Shown here one piece after another: positions 12,130 through 22,206 of a stretch of DNA of 64,000 nt (its first letter is position 1; the number at the start of each line of letters is the position of its first letter). Origin of the DNA: Phaeoceros laevis (lineage: Eukaryota; Anthocerotophyta; Anthocerotopsida; Notothyladales); the NCBI GenBank assembly GCA_049999765.1, contig JBNGIQ010009363.1, forward strand, positions 1 through 64,000. The letters are read 5' to 3'. The position numbers were made by a program, and so were the translations under genes. A model generated the notes under the pieces. It saw nothing but the letters and a program-made list of their open reading frames with translations. It ran no database searches and was not told where the DNA came from.

Positions 12130-15100
12130 ATGGTGAGTGCATGCGCACTGCTTTGTCCTGTTCTGTCCTATGGTGTCATTTTAAGCCCACCTTTTCCATG
12201 GTGCTGTGCTGTCTCCACCTTACTGCAGGGAATGCTCGCAATTTTGCTTGTCGTCATGACCATCCTCACCTGGTACTTCACCTCCACTCATGCGCAAAGG
12301 TCAGTGACTGCCGTCGCAGCTTCTCTCCGCCACGAGCTCCTCAGTCACGCGCAGCAAGCCACACATGCCGTAATTCGCGATAACAATGCCTCCACAGTCT
12401 CCGTCGCGAGACTGCTCAGCTTCACAGCAGCGGATTACACGTCCTTCTCCACACTCGACACCCAGGTGCGTTGTGATTTTTCTCTAGCTGCTGCCGGAAG
12501 CGGACAATTAGGGTACTGGCTTTGTCTTTAATCAGCTTAGCTCCTGCACAGGTGAGGTCTGCTCTCTTCACCATATACGCAGCGCTGCCTAAAAGGCGAA
12601 CGGTGTCGTTTTATGGTAGAAATGGCATGTTCATTTCCTACACTTTCAACTTCAATTCCTCCTCTCTTTTCTTCTCCAACACCTCTTACCTGAACCTGCA
12701 AAGCAACCAAACCTTTATACCCTGGAACCCTCAAGAAAATGTTACAGCCACGAGGCCCTGGTATCGGGCCTACGGTCAGCCTATCGACAACATCAACGGC
12801 TCACCTATCGGTGACCCAATTTCGTTCCCGGCAGTGCCCTTTTGGGGTTGGACCAGTTTTAATGTATCACTCTATGCACCGCCGGGTGCATCATCGTGGG
12901 GGTTTGTCCTGCAACCGCCAGGGCATCTGAGCTTCCAGACTTACTCACCTGTGAGGTTAGCCTCTAGCGCAGATGCTGCAGGTGTAGCGGGCATAGGAGT
13001 TGCAATGAGCGAGGTGCATGATCTTCTGGCAGGTCTAGACCTACAAGGTGGGGATATGTACCTAACGGACGATGGTTGTCGATTAGTTGCTCAGACTCGC
13101 CATCCAGCAGACATACGGGTCGCTCAACTGGGGAACCCTTTATTGCCCTTGGCCTCCGCTTCCAACAACTCTGTGGTTGCAGGTGCCGCACGTTATTTGG
13201 AGGCCAAAACACCCAATTGCTCAGAGCTCAGTCGGAATAATTTCCAGGGGGGGAATGCAGTCATTGATGGTACTCGCTATCTGATTAACGCCGCTCCGTT
13301 GCATCTCGCAGAGTTAACTTTGGTAAGTTAGTGTGAACAGTGGTTTTAATTCCAATTGCAACAGCTGCCTATGTTTGTGTATAAGTTTTTTTTACGAAAC
13401 TTAGACATTGTTGTTTTAACTGCACAGGTTTGTGTAATTGTGATTCCTTACAAGAGCATATGGGGCTCCTCAGACAGGAGGAGCAATGCAACTTTGGCTG
13501 TTCTGGTTGTACTGGCGGTTTGTGCTGGGCTTGTGGGCTGTTTCTTTGTAGTTCTGCTCACCAAGGGAGTAAGCAATGAGATGCGCCTCCGTTCTCAATT
13601 GCTACAGCAGCATGAAGCCAGAAAAGAAGCTGAAACCAAGAGTAGCCAAAAGAGTATTGTGTTTGCAAGTATGAGTCATGATCTCCGAACTCCGCTTGCA
13701 GCAATCATTGGACTCATAGACATCTGCCTGTGCGATGTGGGTGAGTCCACCGAGTTGGAGAGCAACCTGTTGCAGATGAAGTCGTGTGCTGAAAACCTCC
13801 TAGGTAAGCACTGTTGTTCATGAGTGGGTGGCTTGTAGCATTAACTTTCTGAGAGAAATAAGCTTGGCGCTGTCATCTTGTAAGACTGATTCACGTTCTT
13901 TCTCAGGGATCCTTAATTCTGTGCTGGACATGAGCAAAATTGAAGCAGGAAAGCTACAGCTGATTGAGAAGGATTTCGACATAGTCCATGCTCTGGAGGA
14001 AGTTGTGGACATGTTTGCAGTTGTAGGCATGAAAAAGGGTCTGGAGGTTGTGCTTGATCTGCCCGATGACTCGATAGAAAGATTTCTAAGAGTTCGAGGT
14101 GATGAAGGTAGAGTGAAGCAGCTCCTTTCAAATTTGTTGAGCAATGGGGTGAAGTTCACAAGCGAGGGACATGTAGTTGTACGTGCATGGCCGAAGCATT
14201 CAAGTTCAATGCCAGCTGTGCAGGCTTTCAGGCACATAGACGGAATAATGGGCAGTATTATATCCCCATTCCGTAGGTGGTTCAATGGGAGGCGAAAAAG
14301 TTACAAGCAGATGCGAGCAATGTATGAGAGATATGCAGCAAGTAACAAAGTAGAATTTGAATTTGAAGTAGACGATACTGGAAAAGGTATCCCACGAGAT
14401 AGAAGGAAAGCAGTATTTGACAACTTCGTGCAGGTTGACACCTCAACCCCACAGACCAATGGGGGCACGGGCCTGGGCCTTGGGATAGTCAGGTCGCTGG
14501 TAAGAATTTTCTTGTCATGCCCTTCTACCCACAGTTACTTTCTAATGCAGCCGCAAACTGCAAATGATCCTTGTTTATCAATGCGAATGATGTACTGTTT
14601 TGTCATGCTAATGGATGGTTGGCTTGCCAGGTCCGACTTATGGGAGGTGATATTGCTATAGTTGACAAGGCTGAACCTGGGGAAGCAGGCACATGCTTCC
14701 GCTTCAATCTAGTATTTAGCCGAGTTGCTGAACTTCTGGAGTCAGAAGAAGTGCAGGGCATGAGAAGCTACCAATCAAAGGAAACTAGGATACCTGATCG
14801 AGCATCTGTACGAGAAACTTTTGGTTCCAGTGGACGAGCAGCTATACCACTATGGTCTTTCAGATCTTCATCTGGAAGGCGTGTTCCCTCAACTTTATTG
14901 AATGATCCATATGCGACCCCACCGTTAGCAGAAGGCGTAAATGTCCTGCTAGCCATGCAGGGGATTGCAGGGAAAAGAGTTGTAAGGCGTTGGATGGAAC
15001 GAAGGGGACTTCAGGTGTCAGTAGTCAACATCTGGGAAGACTTTCTGCCCACCTTGGAAAAAATCAGGCGTGAAATTTTCTGTGATGATAGCTTCAATGG

Positions 15101-16620
15101 GTTTTCTGAGCGGTTTGAGATAGCATCACCTGGGATCCACTCACTTGATTCTTGGACAGAGGAGATGGAGACAAGGAGGAGGGTGAAAGACTGTACCTCA
15201 ATTGCAGAGAGTGGCCAGCAAGCCTTGGAGTCTGAAGGTGGCCGGACAACTTTTCCGAAATATGTGGACAGGAGTGGGGCTCGTCTCCTTATCTTGATTG
15301 ATGCAGACATGATCTTGGAGCCTCTAAGCTCAGTGGCAACAATCTTGCAAGGTGGTTTGACAAGAGAGGAACAGCATGCTTTGTCTAGGGTGGTATGGCT
15401 AGTAACGACGAACACACCTAGCCACATTGTCCAATCATTGAAGGATGGGAATGCCATCCCATGTGATCTTTGCCTGCACAAGCCCTTGCATGGGTCACGG
15501 CTGCTGAGTATCTGGGAACTTGTGCAGAAACTCACTGATAAAAGTGAACCTAAATCATATGAGACTGGAGCTGAAGGATGTTTTGTAAGGACAATCCAGG
15601 GTCTAGACCATAGGGAGAACGCAGTGCACATTTTATCAGCTGCCTCACAGATTAGAGTAGAGCCGCAATTTACGCACAACGGGTTGAACATAGTTCAAGA
15701 GGGCACACCAACTGCTGGCGACAATGCCACGGTAGTACATATTTATGCTAGTGAGTCAGCTGCGAAACATACAGGACACTCTATCGGTGGTGAAACCTCT
15801 GGAGTTGCATTCACCAAGACCTCCGGTCGAGGAAACAGTGAAGGGAGTGTTCCAGAAGTTCTAGTAGTCACGAAAGTACAGTCCCAAGCTGCAGATTTGG
15901 AGGCAATGGTGTCAAAAAGTAGGTTAAGGGAGACTGGGATGATGGGACCTCCAGATGCACTTGCTAGAAAGCTCATACTTGTTGCTGAGGATAACAAGGT
16001 GCTGCAAAAACTTACAAAAACCATACTGATCAGAATGGGCGCAACAGTGGAGTGTGTGGATGATGGAGCTGAGGCTGTGCGGAGGGTGGTGAGTAACCTC
16101 CCCAGGCACAGTAGTATTGACCCTCTTCGTGACCCTCCAGAAGTTGATGTAGTTGGCCAACCAAGTGACATTGGAGAAAAAGCTTCTGTTCGCCCCTATG
16201 ATATGGTCTTTATGGATTGTCAGGTTTGTAAGCTTTTCAAATTTCTGGCAATGACATCTGATTATCTACAATTTACATTTGGATTTGAGGGCCTTTCTTG
16301 TATACAACAATCTTTTTTTTCTAAGGGCTCATGCGAAAGATTATTGGGTTTTCAGCTCCCTAAATGTTAATCTGTGACGTGCGCAGATGCCTGTTTTGGA
16401 CGGTTACGAGGCAACTATACAGATACGCGAAGGGGAAAAGGCTGTTGGATGGCGGACCCCTGTTATAGCCTTAACCGCACATGCGATGGCTCAGGACGAG
16501 AGGAAGTGCATAGATGCCGGTATGGATTTCTACTTGACAAAGCCTTTGTCGACCAAAGCTTTGCTGGATGTCGTTTCCAAGGTAAATTCAGGTGCGTTGA
16601 ACCGGGGGAATGTTGATTAA
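12130..16620 (+). CDS. CKI1: CKI1-like hybrid histidine kinase
   Basis: This is a membrane hybrid histidine kinase of the plant phosphorelay, which passes phosphate from a His to its own receiver Asp and on to HPt proteins. Inferred exons: ?-12132, 12229-12465, 12552-13322, 13428-13803, 13907-14499, 14631-16223 and 16387-16620; they join in frame to about 1270 residues (Arabidopsis CKI1 is 1122). Order: TM1 (ILLVVMTILTWYF), a roughly 330-residue extracellular domain with many NxS/T sites, TM2 (VLVVLAVCAGLVGCFFVVLL), H box SHDLRTPLAAIIG, N box NLLSNGVKF, G1 DTGKGIP, G2 GTGLGLGI, a long linker, and a receiver with acidic AEDN, phospho-acceptor VFMD and TKPLS lysine. An intron falls between the receiver Asp (DCQ) and MPVLDGYEA. 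The extracellular pattern (VARLLS, FYGRNGMFISY, WYRAYGQPID) is most like CKI1, which lacks the CHASE domain of cytokinin receptors. The start is uncertain: the first intron (12133-12228) is itself open in frame and upstream ATGs exist (for example 11848). Confidence 0.88.
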
Positions 16621-17430
16621 TTCCCAGGTGGTCCTTGGACTCTGTCCTAAACCAGCTTCCACAAGAAAGGGTATTGACCTGCCGCCATTACTTAGCCTGT
16701 CAAGATGCAGGTTTCACGGCGGTTGATTGGGTTCTCGTTGATGCACCCTAAGAATTTTGCTAACAATCAGCTGAGCATTCAGCTCGAGGAAGATCGAATT
16801 GATTCACAGTGGAGGTCAGAGATTTCTTTGTCCCCTCGGAAAATCTATGGATAATGCCTTGTATGGCTGAACTGCAGCAGCTTAAAGGTCAAATGCGACC
16901 TATTCTGGTCATATGTGAGCAAGCTTCTACACATGGCATATAAACGGCTTTTTTTTTTCCGGACTCGCTGTGTACGGCAGTCTTTCGGGACGAGCGGATA
17001 AAAGGCGACTAATTCGTGCTAAGGACATGAGCGACGAAACTAAATAAAAAGGTAAGATCCTAAGATTTGGTAACTCAGCCGCTGGCTCTGTCTGTTTGCG
17101 AAGAGAGTCGGTTAGTCGGTTAACGGCCAATCCAAGAAGTGCACGGCACAGCGGCGGGGCAAAGTTTGCGAAAGTCATTGGACAGTTCAGACTCACCGAG
17201 CACTTGGGGTACCACAAGTTTTGTGCGTCACACATGAGAATAATCTGTGCCCATAAGTCATCACCATCGGTCGCCAGTTACACATCTCATGCAGCTTCTG
17301 GCGTCCACCGTCCTCTTCGGTTTTCATTCCGAAGTGTATGATCGAGATGCACTAGCACCAGCACAGCCTGGCCTGGCCTAAACCTAGCTTTTCGCCTACC
17401 CGGCATCAGAAAGAAACATGAGACCTGGGC
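16621..17430. other. Convergent intergenic region (kinase and LBD 3-prime ends)
   Basis: No gene can be supported. The stretch separates the 3-prime ends of two convergent genes and should hold both 3-prime UTRs and poly(A) sites. A T-run (about 16949-16958) and minor AT-rich patches are the only noticeable features. Confidence 0.6.
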
Positions 17431-18135
17431 TTAAGCAGCAGATAAGTGGCCCATGCTGCTGCTCCCGACCCCGCCGCTTGTACTCGCACCGTCACTTCCA
17501 GCCCTAGAAGTATGAAAGGGAACCGCCCCAGGACCGTGCCCTTGCGGATGCGGACGGTGAGACGCGGAAGCCGTCAAGCCTAAAGCAGCAAATCCAGCCT
17601 CATACGACCCACTCCCCGCCCTGGCTAGCTCCAACAAGTGCTCCCTTGTCAGCTGTGGTTCTCGTGCTAGCTCCAATAGTTGGTCTCTGTTTAACAGCTG
17701 CTCTCGTGGGCCTGATATCCCCATTCCAATGCAGAGCGACGCCGATGGCCCAGTAGGCCCGACGGAGGGGACACCAGCTGCCGCAACCAGGCCTGCCCCT
17801 GCATATCTGGCAAGATCCGAGTGAGCCATGGCTAGCTCAGTCTGCAGCTGAGCCACTTGCCTTTGCAGCACCGAAATAGCTCCTACGCAACCATACACTG
17901 GATCCTTAACCCTGGCGTCCGCCTCGTATGCGAGGGAGTTGACAGCATCTTCTCGTTGATGAGGGGGAAGCTCATTCAGCAACTTGGTGATATTGCTGGC
18001 GCCGAAGATTTTGTGGACATTCGCAAATTTGTGAGGCTGATCAGGAGGGAAATAAGGAGCAAAAACACATTCCGTGGTGCACTTGCGTCTCAAAAACTTG
18101 CATGCTGCGCAGGGGGAACTTGAAGATGATGCCAT
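17431..18135 (-). CDS. LBD: LOB-domain (LBD/AS2-like) class I transcription factor
   Basis: A complete single-exon frame of 234 codons. The LOB domain fills residues 8-108: zinc-finger-like C block C9-x2-C12-x6-C19-x3-C23, GAS block starting FANVHKIFGASN at residue 37, invariant DPVYGCVG at 78-85, and a class I leucine-zipper-like heptad (L90, L97, L101). These blocks mediate sequence-specific DNA binding and dimerisation in this plant-specific nuclear family. The C-terminal 120 residues are Gly/Ala/Ser-rich with LLxRDQLLELA-type repeats (ELAREPQLTREHLLELA) and a His/Gly patch, with no known domain. The ATG at 18135 is the natural start because the C block begins only 8 residues later. Many LBD genes have an intron inside the LOB domain; this one does not. 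The exact subfamily cannot be set by eye. Confidence 0.95.
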   Translation of the reverse strand: MASSSSSPCAACKFLRRKCTTECVFAPYFPPDQPHKFANVHKIFGASNITKLLNELPPHQREDAVNSLAYEADARVKDPVYGCVGAISVLQRQVAQLQTELAMAHSDLARYAGAGLVAAAGVPSVGPTGPSASLCIGMGISGPREQLLNRDQLLELAREPQLTREHLLELARAGSGSYEAGFAALGLTASASHRPHPQGHGPGAVPFHTSRAGSDGASTSGGVGSSSMGHLSAA

Positions 18136-19168
18136 CCCGGCCAGCCTCAGTCAGGCATGAGGCTACAGAGTATCCACACCATACAGAACTTGGCTTGTAG
18201 TTACTCTACACGCCCCCGCCTCCTGCCCGATATCAATCCACTCCACTCATGGCTTGGCCATTCTAGGGATGGATACTTACGCCTCCGGCACCGTCAACAC
18301 TGTAAGGGCAGGCCGGGATACCACCGTTTCACGAACCAGCTGGACAATCCAGAAGTGTGCCTGCAGTCGAGGGCCTCGCTCCAAGTCACTCGCAAGCAAC
18401 TAGTGTGCGCCATGAGCTAAGCTGGACTGGGTCGGCCGGCTGCCACTGGCCAGATCACCCGCTTCTGCTCCACACAGCGAACAGGCACGGACTACGGGAG
18501 ACCACGGAGGCCAGCCATCACCTGTTCTCCGCCTCCCTTCGAACCTATCTTGCGTGTGTTCCTGCCTTGCCTCGCTGGTAACCGCCTGCAAACAGAGACT
18601 GCAACTCACTCCACTTCACTCCACTTAGCATTGTCGCATTTGGGCCACCTAATAGGGAGCTTAGGGAGCTTTTACACCTGACCCCAAATATTGTTGGCGT
18701 GAAGGAGTTACATCCACCAACCCGTCAATTGACGTGGCCGCCTCACTACGGTTTTTTCTTGAGCTTTTTCTTGAGAGCTCGTGCTAACTAACCATTAGAT
18801 AGCTTTAACCACGAGGTAGTTTTTGAAGACGGTGTTTCTGAAGACGGTCTATAGGTCAAAATGCAACGGACATCCAAATTTGTACTTACGCATCGTCATC
18901 GACAATATGGACTAGAAGAAGACTGAACTGCCATATTTTAAACGTACTCCGAAGGATATGGAGAATGCTTTCATTTATATATGTGCATGTAGTCGGGTGC
19001 CTAGATTTCAACGGCGGGATTGGTCGAATGTGTTTCTTAACTACGCTAATATACAGGACGATGGCAATCTAACAATCACAATCATCCTGCACATTATCAA
19101 CAATTGGGAGGGGTCCTTGCCCGAAACGACCTCCAACTAGACAACATAGGCTGTAAGAACGAAAATAT
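18136..19168. other. Upstream region of the LBD gene, then AT-rich DNA
   Basis: The first few hundred bases should be the promoter and 5-prime UTR of the minus-strand LBD gene. I found no element I can name. Open frames at 18157-18609 have no recognisable motif. From 18800 the DNA becomes AT-rich. Confidence 0.5.
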
Positions 19169-19169
19169 G

Positions 19170-19247
19170 AGCTATCTCAATATGCTTGCTGAGCGAAAAT
19201 TATTTAACAGCTATCTCAATATGCTTGCTGAGCGAAAATTATTTAAC
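19170..19247. repeat. Tandem duplication of a 39-bp unit
   Basis: The unit agctatctcaatatgcttg... occurs twice head to tail (19170-19208 and 19209-19247) without a mismatch that I can see. A recent slippage or replication duplication is the simplest origin. Confidence 0.9.
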
Positions 19248-19466
19248 CATTGGTGGACCGCGATACTCATTGTGAGCCTTCAAGGGGTTTTTTTTACTAA
19301 TATAAAAATATTTTTCATTAAAGGATGGTCGTAGAGAACGCTCTGACCACTCAAACTGCTATATAAAATTTGTGCTAATTTAGGCAATTCACCTAATATT
19401 GTACATCTTTACCTTGTACCTTAGTTGCCGAAGCATAAAATACGGGGGCGGGAATCTGACGTACGT

Positions 19467-19476
19467 NNNNNNNNNN
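19467..19476. other. 10-N assembly join flanked by an identical 47-bp overlap
   Basis: The 47 bases before the Ns (19420-19466) are identical to the 47 after them (19477-19523). This is the signature of two contigs that overlap but were joined with a fixed 10-N spacer, so the true genome probably has one copy and no gap. Confidence 0.85.
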
Positions 19477-19523
19477 CTTAGTTGCCGAAGCATAAAATAC
19501 GGGGGCGGGAATCTGACGTACGT

Positions 19524-21433
19524 GACGTTAAATTCACGCTTTATTGAAAAATGACTATTTGGAATCGCCATATTATACGGTGTATTTGCAATTACTTAAA
19601 ACAGTATATACGGTCTAGTCAATACATACTTAGTTACTTACCTACATCACTCACTTAGAATTTGAGCGTGCATGGCATCATCATGAATGAATGAATGAAT
19701 GAATGAATGAATGAATACTTGCCGACCTGGGCGTTAGGCCACAAGTTGTGGCATCATCAAGGCTGCCACAGTTGTCAAGAACCCACGCAAGGTCCTTCAA
19801 TTTCCCATTGCAATTCCCTGCAGCTGGCCACACAAGAAGTAAGTTTGGCAGCGGGCGTGATGGCGAGCGCGATGGCGAGCGTGATGGCAAGCGCGATGGC
19901 GAGCGTGATGGCAAGCGCGTTGGCGGGCTTGGGCACTCGGACGAGCTTGAACATGAAAGTTTGGCAGCCGACACGATAACAACGGCCACAACGAAAGTGA
20001 AAACATAACTACCATGTGCTAACTTCGAACCAAACTCATACGTATAAATACGGTATTTTGATTTTTTTCCACCATATACNNNNNNNNNNNNNNNNNNNNN
20101 NNNNNNNNNNNNNNNNNNNNNNNNNNNNNNNNNNNNNNNNNNNNNNNNNNNNNNNNNNNNNNNNNNNNNNNNNNNNNNNAATTTATGCATGAATGGGCGA
20201 TTCATTTCAAAGAATCGCCGATTCCTGGAACTAAGCCTTCTACCCAGGAAAGGATATAAAGAGATTATGTCGGTACACCATCATAATTTTGTTTACATCG
20301 ATTGTGGAGCTTTTCAAAAGCTACAACATGGGACAAATATTTATTATAAAAATTATATATATATATGTATCTCAAAACGAACCCTTTTTAATTTATTACA
20401 TACTAACTTGGTCAAAAGTACAGAGTTTTGATGAGACTAGACAACTATGATTGCACAAATATATATGAAAAAAAAAGATATATTGAAGCCCTAAAAATAA
20501 CAATTGTCAATATTTTTCAACCTTCGTGTCAAGGCAATAGGCGGGATGCTGGTTCCAGGTCTGCCAAACAACAGTGAAGGAAATAGCTATTATGATAGTT
20601 ATGTTGCGCATTAGCGTTCAGGTTAGGACACTGTGGTAGTTGGGACTTCTTGCAAACTGCCGTCCTAGACGACCGGTTGGCAATGACGGCTCTTTTTTAT
20701 GGTCTTCATCAATAGCCCAACGGGCCATTCCCGGATTCATGCGGCTATGTGGAAGATGGGCCTTCTGGTAGTTTCGCGAGGTGTGCAACAGGAGAGAGGG
20801 GAGTTGACTACAAGGGAGCTCTCCCCTTGCAGGTAAGGTAAATGCGGGTGATATGGGCCACCCTAACTTTACCCCCTTATAACTTTGTATTTTTTAATGA
20901 ACTCTTTTTGTTATATACACATGGAGCTCAAGGTGGAGACATGTTCCACACTTATTTTGGGAACAATCCGTTCAATATTATAGATACTATTAAAGAGAGA
21001 AGGGATTGATCAGTATAGGGGATTTGGGCCACTGCAGGGGATTTGGGCCACTACAGGGGATTTGGGCCACTGCAAGGGATTTGGGCCAGTCTATATGGGC
21101 CAGTTGGGCCCATACATAAGCCACTGTTTGCATTGATGGGCACCTTTTGTGTTATGTGTGGGCCAGCCTGTGCTCCCAATTGGGCCACAATTTTAGGAAT
21201 GGAGCTCACGTCTTTATGGGCGCCACATGTCACGCGCCTAAGTGCTTTAGAAAATTACTTTACTATTTTTTGGCTGCCTTTTTCCTCCGTGGCCCGTATC
21301 TTGCGTCAATATTCCACCACCCCTGTTCCTCTTTCCCTTCTCCCTCTCTTCTTTCCCCTCTCCCTCTCCTCTTTCCCTTTTTGGTGTCTGCTCTTGCGGC
21401 TAAGTGTCATGGCGGAAGTCAAACTTTGGGCAT
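19524..21433. other. AT-rich DNA with simple repeats; no gene
   Basis: Contains a GAAT microsatellite of about 8 units (19684-19718), a 12-bp minisatellite of GATGGCGAGCGC/GATGGCAAGCGC type (about 19858-19922), a 100-N gap (20080-20179) and four copies of an 18-bp unit GGGATTTGGGCCACTGCA (about 21017-21088). A pyrimidine-rich tract (ccctctcctcttt type) lies at 21315-21380. Translations of the minisatellite (alternating MASA/MASV) are not a gene. Confidence 0.6.
20080..20179. other. Assembly gap (100 N)
   Basis: A run of exactly 100 N, the usual placeholder for a gap of unknown size. Anything across it should not be treated as contiguous. Confidence 0.99.
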
Positions 21434-21666
21434 TAACGTAAGTAGGTTGCCCTACGCTAGCCTGCTTCTCGATCACTTAAGTCGTTTAGGTTATATAAAT
21501 AATGCATGGATACCAATGGGCACGAATGGTGCCCTAACGAACGGTCACACGTCAACCGTCGTACATGTTCACCTGACATGAGACCTTAAAAGGTCCTCAC
21601 GCACAACACAATGTAATTTATTCAATGCTTCTTTCCTAGCTACGTGCTATCTGTCGATCCTACGCT
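21434..21666 (+). mobile_element. Retrotransposon LTR with adjoining primer-binding site
   Basis: The stretch is alignable along its length (roughly 70-75 percent by eye) with 41573-41815. It is followed at once by TGGTATCAGAGC (21667-21678), the complement of the 3-prime end of initiator tRNA-Met and the normal primer-binding site of plant LTR retroelements. So this is a 5-prime LTR in plus orientation. A gag-like start (MDPIDLSQQ) follows the site at about 21688 but stops at once. The LTR start is fuzzy (TTAACGTAAG). Confidence 0.7.
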
Positions 21667-21678
21667 ATGGTATCAGAG
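21667..21678 (+). promoter_or_regulatory. Primer-binding site (initiator tRNA-Met)
   Basis: TGGTATCAGAGC directly after the LTR end, the standard minus-strand priming site for copia and many gypsy elements. Confidence 0.85.
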
Positions 21679-21984
21679 CTTTGTAATGGATCCAATCGAT
21701 CTTTCCCAGCAACCCTGAACAATTTGCAATAGCACTTAATGACGGCCATTTTTTTGGTGTTGGTGGCCGCCATAGCCAGCCAGGCAGGACGCCGGGCAGC
21801 CGCACACCTAGGAGAGGGAGCCCACCAGATTTTTTGCACGCGCCGGAGCTGCGGGGAAGAAGGCTGGGTGCGCGGGAAACAGCAGTGGCGGGAATTCGCA
21901 GCCATGGCTGCATTGAGCAGTCTCTCACATAGAGGTGAGTTGCGGCAGGGGCTTCCTTCCAGAATCGTCCTCACCAGAACTGCA

Positions 21985-22097
21985 CACGACTCCCGCTTGG
22001 AGTGCCTTCACACCTGCATTCACTCCCGCTTCGAGTGCCTACACACCTGCATTCGCTGCCGCCTGCAGTGCCTACCGACCTGCAATCGAGCAAGGTG
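21985..22097. repeat. Three degenerate copies of a 36-bp unit
   Basis: The unit reads approximately CGCTTGGAGTGCCTTCACACC followed by TGCATTCACTCC and is repeated three times with substitutions (GAGTGCCT-CACACCTGCATTC). It lies just upstream of the first ParB-methyltransferase copy. Its translation is Cys-rich (ECLHTC repeats), but I see no start or context that makes it a protein. Confidence 0.7.
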
Positions 22098-22206
22098 AAC
22101 ATTGAAGCTCATGTCCCTGGCGCCAGCAAGATTTGTAACATTCCGTGTCCGGACGTTCGGTGTTTTTCGATGTTGCTCATGCATTGCTGTTGATGTGGAT
22201 GCTCAG

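Noticed and set aside
12133-12228. Coding sequence across the first kinase intron
   Set aside because: The 96-bp stretch is open in frame but has GTGAGT and TACTGCAG borders and adds non-conserved residues before TM1; intron is likelier, though not certain.
15011-15691. 226-codon minus-strand frame inside the kinase gene
   Set aside because: Shadow of exon 6 of the histidine kinase; no recognised motif.
19707-20008. Plus-strand frames of MASA/MASV and DGERDGKRDG type
   Set aside because: They are translations of a 12-bp minisatellite in different frames, with no conserved ends or context.
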